Assembly: GCA_002697005.1 (NCBI GenBank)
Contig: NZUD01000010.1
Location: forward strand, 9,523 to 17,854
Direction of reading: 5' to 3'
Length of the DNA stretch: 8,332 nucleotides
Source: Chloroflexota bacterium
GTDB lineage: Bacteria > Chloroflexota > Dehalococcoidia > UBA3495
Below, one piece after another: positions 5,679-8,332 of this stretch (position 1 is the stretch's first letter; each line of letters starts with the position of its first letter). The notes beneath the pieces were generated by a model. It made no database searches. It was not told the DNA's origin and worked only from the letters and a program-made list of their open reading frames with translations. A program made the position numbers and the translations under genes.

Positions 5679-7514
5679 ATGACTGTTGTTGACGACGTCA
5701 AAAGCCGGTTAGATATCGTAGATGTGATTTCACAGCGGGTGCCTCTCCAACGTTCCGGCAACAGCTTCAAAGCCAACTGCCCTTTCCACCAAGAGAAGAC
5801 ACCTTCATTCCACGTGTTTCCAGACAGACAATCATGGCGCTGTTTTGGGTCCTGCGCAACAGGCGGGGACGTTCTGTCATTCGTCATGAAATCAGGAAAC
5901 CTGGAGTTTGGTGAAGCCCTTCGGCAAATGGCCCAACAGACTGGAGTGGCCCTACCGCAGCGAGGGGAGAATTCACGGAATGAGGCGGCCTACAAAATCA
6001 ACGAAGACACCCGAGCCTATTTCCAACGGACATTGGCCTCAGCACAGGGAGCATCCACCAGAGAGTACCTGGAACAACGAGGACTGGACAAACAAGCGAT
6101 AGAGACCTTCGGTATCGGCCTCAGCCCAACCGACGGCGAGTCTCTGAAGAACCACTTGATCAGAGAAGGATATACAGAAGAGGAATTGTCCCAGACTGGA
6201 GTGTTGCGCACAGGTGATGACGGCGTAGCCCATGACCTGTTTCGGGGCCGCCTGATGTTCCCCATAAGAGATGCCAATGGGAACTTGATTGGGTTTGGGG
6301 CTCGGACCCTTGACGGTTCGGAACCGAAGTATCTGAACTCTCCGCAGGGGCCACTGTTTGACAAAAGCCGGATCTTGTATGGCATGGACCGGGCCAGAAC
6401 CGCTGTCAGAAAAGAGGGCGCTGTAATTGTAGAAGGCTATATGGACGCCATCGCGGCCCATCAGGCTGGATTCGAGAACGTTGTAGCCCAGATGGGGACG
6501 GCGCTAACCGAGTATCAGGTCGATGGGATCAGGCGTTTGACTGGCAAGATGACCATGGCCCTCGACCAAGATGCCGCTGGGCAAAACGCCACGCTGCGCA
6601 GCCTGGACGTGGTCCTGCAGAACTTCCAGACCAAGGCAGTCAGCCGTTCGGGGCCGGACGGACCGACGCAAACTGAAGATTCGGATCCAAGGGTCATCAT
6701 AATGCCACCAGGCCAAGACCCGGATGAAGTGATCCACCGGTCGCCCAGCGACTGGAGTAAACTGGTGGCATCGGCGGTTCCGGCAATAACGTTCCGGATC
6801 AATTCAATAACAAGCCAAACTGACTTGAGCACTCCGGAGGGCAAGGCCAAATGCGTGGCCGAAGCAGCTCCGTTCATCCATCTTCTCGGAGGAGGGATAC
6901 AACAAGCCAATGCTGTGGAGTTATTAGCCAATAATCTAGACGTGCCAATCGACACGGTGAAGGCTGCACTTAGCCGACCATCTGGGTCAAGGCGTACTCG
7001 TCAACCGGCGCAACAACGTACTTCTGCAGCGACGGCATCGCCATTCGCGAAATTGGACCACGACCCTGTGGAAGAACATTGCTTGCAGTTACTCCTGGAA
7101 TTTCCTGAGCTCAGGGAATTAGCATCCGGGCTGAGGGCTGAATTCTTTCAGCGGCACGAAAACAAAGAACTGTTCACCCGGTGGCTGAACGCCGGCCATG
7201 GAATCGATAAAGAAGAGACTTTGGCAGCCGTCAGAAGAGACGGTAACGATGAAGTCTCAGGACAGCTTACAATGCTCTTTGAAAAACCTATGATTCAATC
7301 GGACGTTAGCCGCCGAAATGCGGATATATTGGAAACCGTATCCCGGTTGGAAGAACGGAGTCTAAGGACACTGAAAACTGAAGAAGCCAAGCGATTCTCT
7401 GAGACTCCTCCAGACCTGGAGAGCGGCGAGAATCACGCAGTTTTACAACTTAACGAACAGATCAAGAAGAATGAAGGCCTTCGACGAGGCCAAGCCCAAG
7501 GAATTTCCGGTTAA
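5679..7514 (+). CDS. dnaG: DNA primase DnaG
   Basis: 611 residues, normal for bacterial primase, which makes RNA primers at the replication fork. The N-terminal zinc-binding domain runs from DDVKSRLDIVDVISQRVPL through CPFHQEKTPSF, with ligands Cys34, His37, Cys55 and Cys59. The last pair is C-x3-C (RCFGSCATGGD), one residue longer than the usual C-x2-C. The catalytic core follows, with FRGRLMFPIRD (188-198) and the TOPRIM motifs VIVEGYMDA (Glu252) and MALDQDAAG (Asp296, Asp298) that bind Mg2+. A polar insert of about 20 residues (321-337) precedes VIIMPPGQDPDE. A Ser/Arg/Gln-rich linker (432-457) leads to the helical C-terminal domain that in this family contacts the DnaB helicase. The ATG at 5679 fits the domain start; its ribosome binding site is modest (GCGGAAAG at 5663-5670). 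rpoD follows after 9 bp. Confidence 0.96.
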   Translation: MTVVDDVKSRLDIVDVISQRVPLQRSGNSFKANCPFHQEKTPSFHVFPDRQSWRCFGSCATGGDVLSFVMKSGNLEFGEALRQMAQQTGVALPQRGENSRNEAAYKINEDTRAYFQRTLASAQGASTREYLEQRGLDKQAIETFGIGLSPTDGESLKNHLIREGYTEEELSQTGVLRTGDDGVAHDLFRGRLMFPIRDANGNLIGFGARTLDGSEPKYLNSPQGPLFDKSRILYGMDRARTAVRKEGAVIVEGYMDAIAAHQAGFENVVAQMGTALTEYQVDGIRRLTGKMTMALDQDAAGQNATLRSLDVVLQNFQTKAVSRSGPDGPTQTEDSDPRVIIMPPGQDPDEVIHRSPSDWSKLVASAVPAITFRINSITSQTDLSTPEGKAKCVAEAAPFIHLLGGGIQQANAVELLANNLDVPIDTVKAALSRPSGSRRTRQPAQQRTSAATASPFAKLDHDPVEEHCLQLLLEFPELRELASGLRAEFFQRHENKELFTRWLNAGHGIDKEETLAAVRRDGNDEVSGQLTMLFEKPMIQSDVSRRNADILETVSRLEERSLRTLKTEEAKRFSETPPDLESGENHAVLQLNEQIKKNEGLRRGQAQGISG

Positions 7515-7519
7515 GGAGG
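7513..7519 (+). promoter_or_regulatory. rpoD ribosome binding site overlapping the dnaG stop codon
   Basis: AAGGAGG, a full Shine-Dalgarno match, begins inside the dnaG TAA stop (7512-7514) and lies 4 bases before the rpoD ATG. Ribosomes ending dnaG are therefore next to the rpoD start, which suggests coupled translation and much stronger initiation for the sigma factor than for primase. Confidence 0.75.
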
Positions 7520-7523
7520 CGTT

Positions 7524-8332
7524 ATGGCCAAAAGAAAAGACAGTGCGAACGAGTTAACCCCGGAGGACTTTTTGGAGTCACGCCAAGACGACTCGGATTC
7601 TCCTAATCCGGTACTGGACTTAATCCGCAACGTTGATGCCGCCCGAGGGGACGACGAAGGTGTTGACGGGGACGGTATGTCCGGAGTCAGGCCAACTACC
7701 ATAACCGAAAGCCCCAGCGAAGTCGCCTGGGACGGTACAGCCACGACTGAGAAGGACGGAGACTCCACCGAAACTACCGCGGCTGAGGGCTCAGCATCCC
7801 CTGACGCCACCAACGATGACGATGAAGAGCCGGAATGGGAACCCGAAACAGAGTCAGTCGAAGTACTGGATGACCCGGTGCGTATGTACCTTCGCGAAAT
7901 TGGCCGGGTCCGGCTTCTAACCTCTGCCGACGAGCGATCTTTAGCCCGCAAAATCGAAGGAGGCAAACACCTAGAAGGGCTACGCCAAGAATTAGAGGAA
8001 CTTGAAGGCCGGCCGCCCCGTCCTTGGGAGATAACTGCGGGTCTTCTCAAGCGGATGGTCAATGCCGATTCGCTAGTAAAATCCCTTTCCGACCAGTTGG
8101 GATTGCCAGCTAACCTGACAGTCTCACAGATTACCGACCACAAGAAACTCAGGGATGCGATCGATGCTGAAGTCTCTGTAGATATGCTGGCAGCGATGGC
8201 GGAGGACTTGAACGAATACCAGGACGATGTCTACCAACGAGTAATTGGGCTTTCGCTCAGTTCCTGGCTGGTTCCACCTGATGCCGTGGATGTTCTTCAG
8301 GACTCAAACCTCGAACAGTTGGACGCCAAACT
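7524..8332 (+). CDS. rpoD: Primary RNA polymerase sigma factor RpoD/SigA, 3'-truncated by the window edge
   Basis: The frame runs from ATG 7524 without a stop to the window end and gives 269 residues. Residues 116-150 (DDPVRMYLREIGRVRLLTSADERSLARKIEGG) are a clear sigma-70 region 1.2, which contacts the promoter discriminator. Regions 2 to 4, which bind core polymerase and the -10 and -35 boxes, lie beyond the window. The first 115 residues are about 30% Asp/Glu with many Ser/Thr and look disordered; they hold the place of the acidic region 1.1 but show little likeness to it. Residues 150-269 are a mostly helical non-conserved stretch between regions 1.2 and 2.1, longer than in Bacillus SigA. 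Position directly after dnaG matches the dnaG-rpoD operon found in many bacteria and supports a primary rather than alternative sigma factor. The start is fixed by AAGGAGG at 7513-7519. Confidence 0.93.
   Translation, partial: MAKRKDSANELTPEDFLESRQDDSDSPNPVLDLIRNVDAARGDDEGVDGDGMSGVRPTTITESPSEVAWDGTATTEKDGDSTETTAAEGSASPDATNDDDEEPEWEPETESVEVLDDPVRMYLREIGRVRLLTSADERSLARKIEGGKHLEGLRQELEELEGRPPRPWEITAGLLKRMVNADSLVKSLSDQLGLPANLTVSQITDHKKLRDAIDAEVSVDMLAAMAEDLNEYQDDVYQRVIGLSLSSWLVPPDAVDVLQDSNLEQLDAK

Noticed and set aside
6039..6955. Several open frames of 64-146 codons on the minus strand opposite dnaG
   Set aside because: They overlap the conserved TOPRIM core of dnaG, have no recognisable domain or ribosome binding site, and read as antisense shadows.
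7511..8143. 210-codon open frame on the minus strand opposite rpoD
   Set aside because: It is a shadow of the rpoD frame. Its product is mostly Ser/Arg/Thr runs, as expected from the antisense of an acidic coding region, with no domain. The plus strand has a clear sigma region 1.2 and a full Shine-Dalgarno.

Overview
The window looks like chromosomal DNA from a free-living bacterium of moderate GC content. The DnaG and sigma-factor sequences, and the mix of ring-cleavage-type hydratase, esterase-like hydrolase and protoglobin genes, suggest Chloroflexota, possibly the SAR202/Dehalococcoidia side. That placement comes from sequence style only, without any search, and is moderate to weak. I see no mobile element, CRISPR array, tRNA, rRNA or phage gene. 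Coding density is high and no gap between genes exceeds about 215 bases.

Left block, plus strand (1-2077): the 3' part of a 2-keto-4-pentenoate-hydratase-type gene, a complete serine beta-lactamase-fold hydrolase resembling EstA/EstB carboxylesterases, and a 63-residue protein with a ribbon-helix-helix-like body and a terminal Cys-x-x-Cys. Their short spacings (54 and 30 bp) fit one transcription unit.

Middle block, minus strand (4486 down to 2082): a 12-helix MFS exporter, a single-domain protoglobin, and a type II dehydroquinase-fold (AroQ-like) protein that has lost the catalytic Tyr and Arg. Globin and AroQ-like genes are 18 bp apart; the exporter lies 92 bp upstream of the globin. The AroQ-like gene ends 4 bp from the convergent small gene.

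Right block, plus strand (4654-8332): a glycerophosphodiester phosphodiesterase gene, then dnaG (primase) and the 5' part of rpoD (primary sigma factor). dnaG and rpoD are tightly coupled: the rpoD ribosome binding site overlaps the dnaG stop codon. This is the macromolecular-synthesis arrangement with no rpsU in view.

The gap between the divergent exporter and phosphodiesterase genes carries a perfect 15-bp palindrome (AATGACC-C-GGTCATT), a good operator candidate for a dimeric repressor. The most unusual items are the AroQ-like protein with a rebuilt active site, its pairing with a protoglobin and an exporter, the palindrome, and the small RHH-like/CxxC protein.
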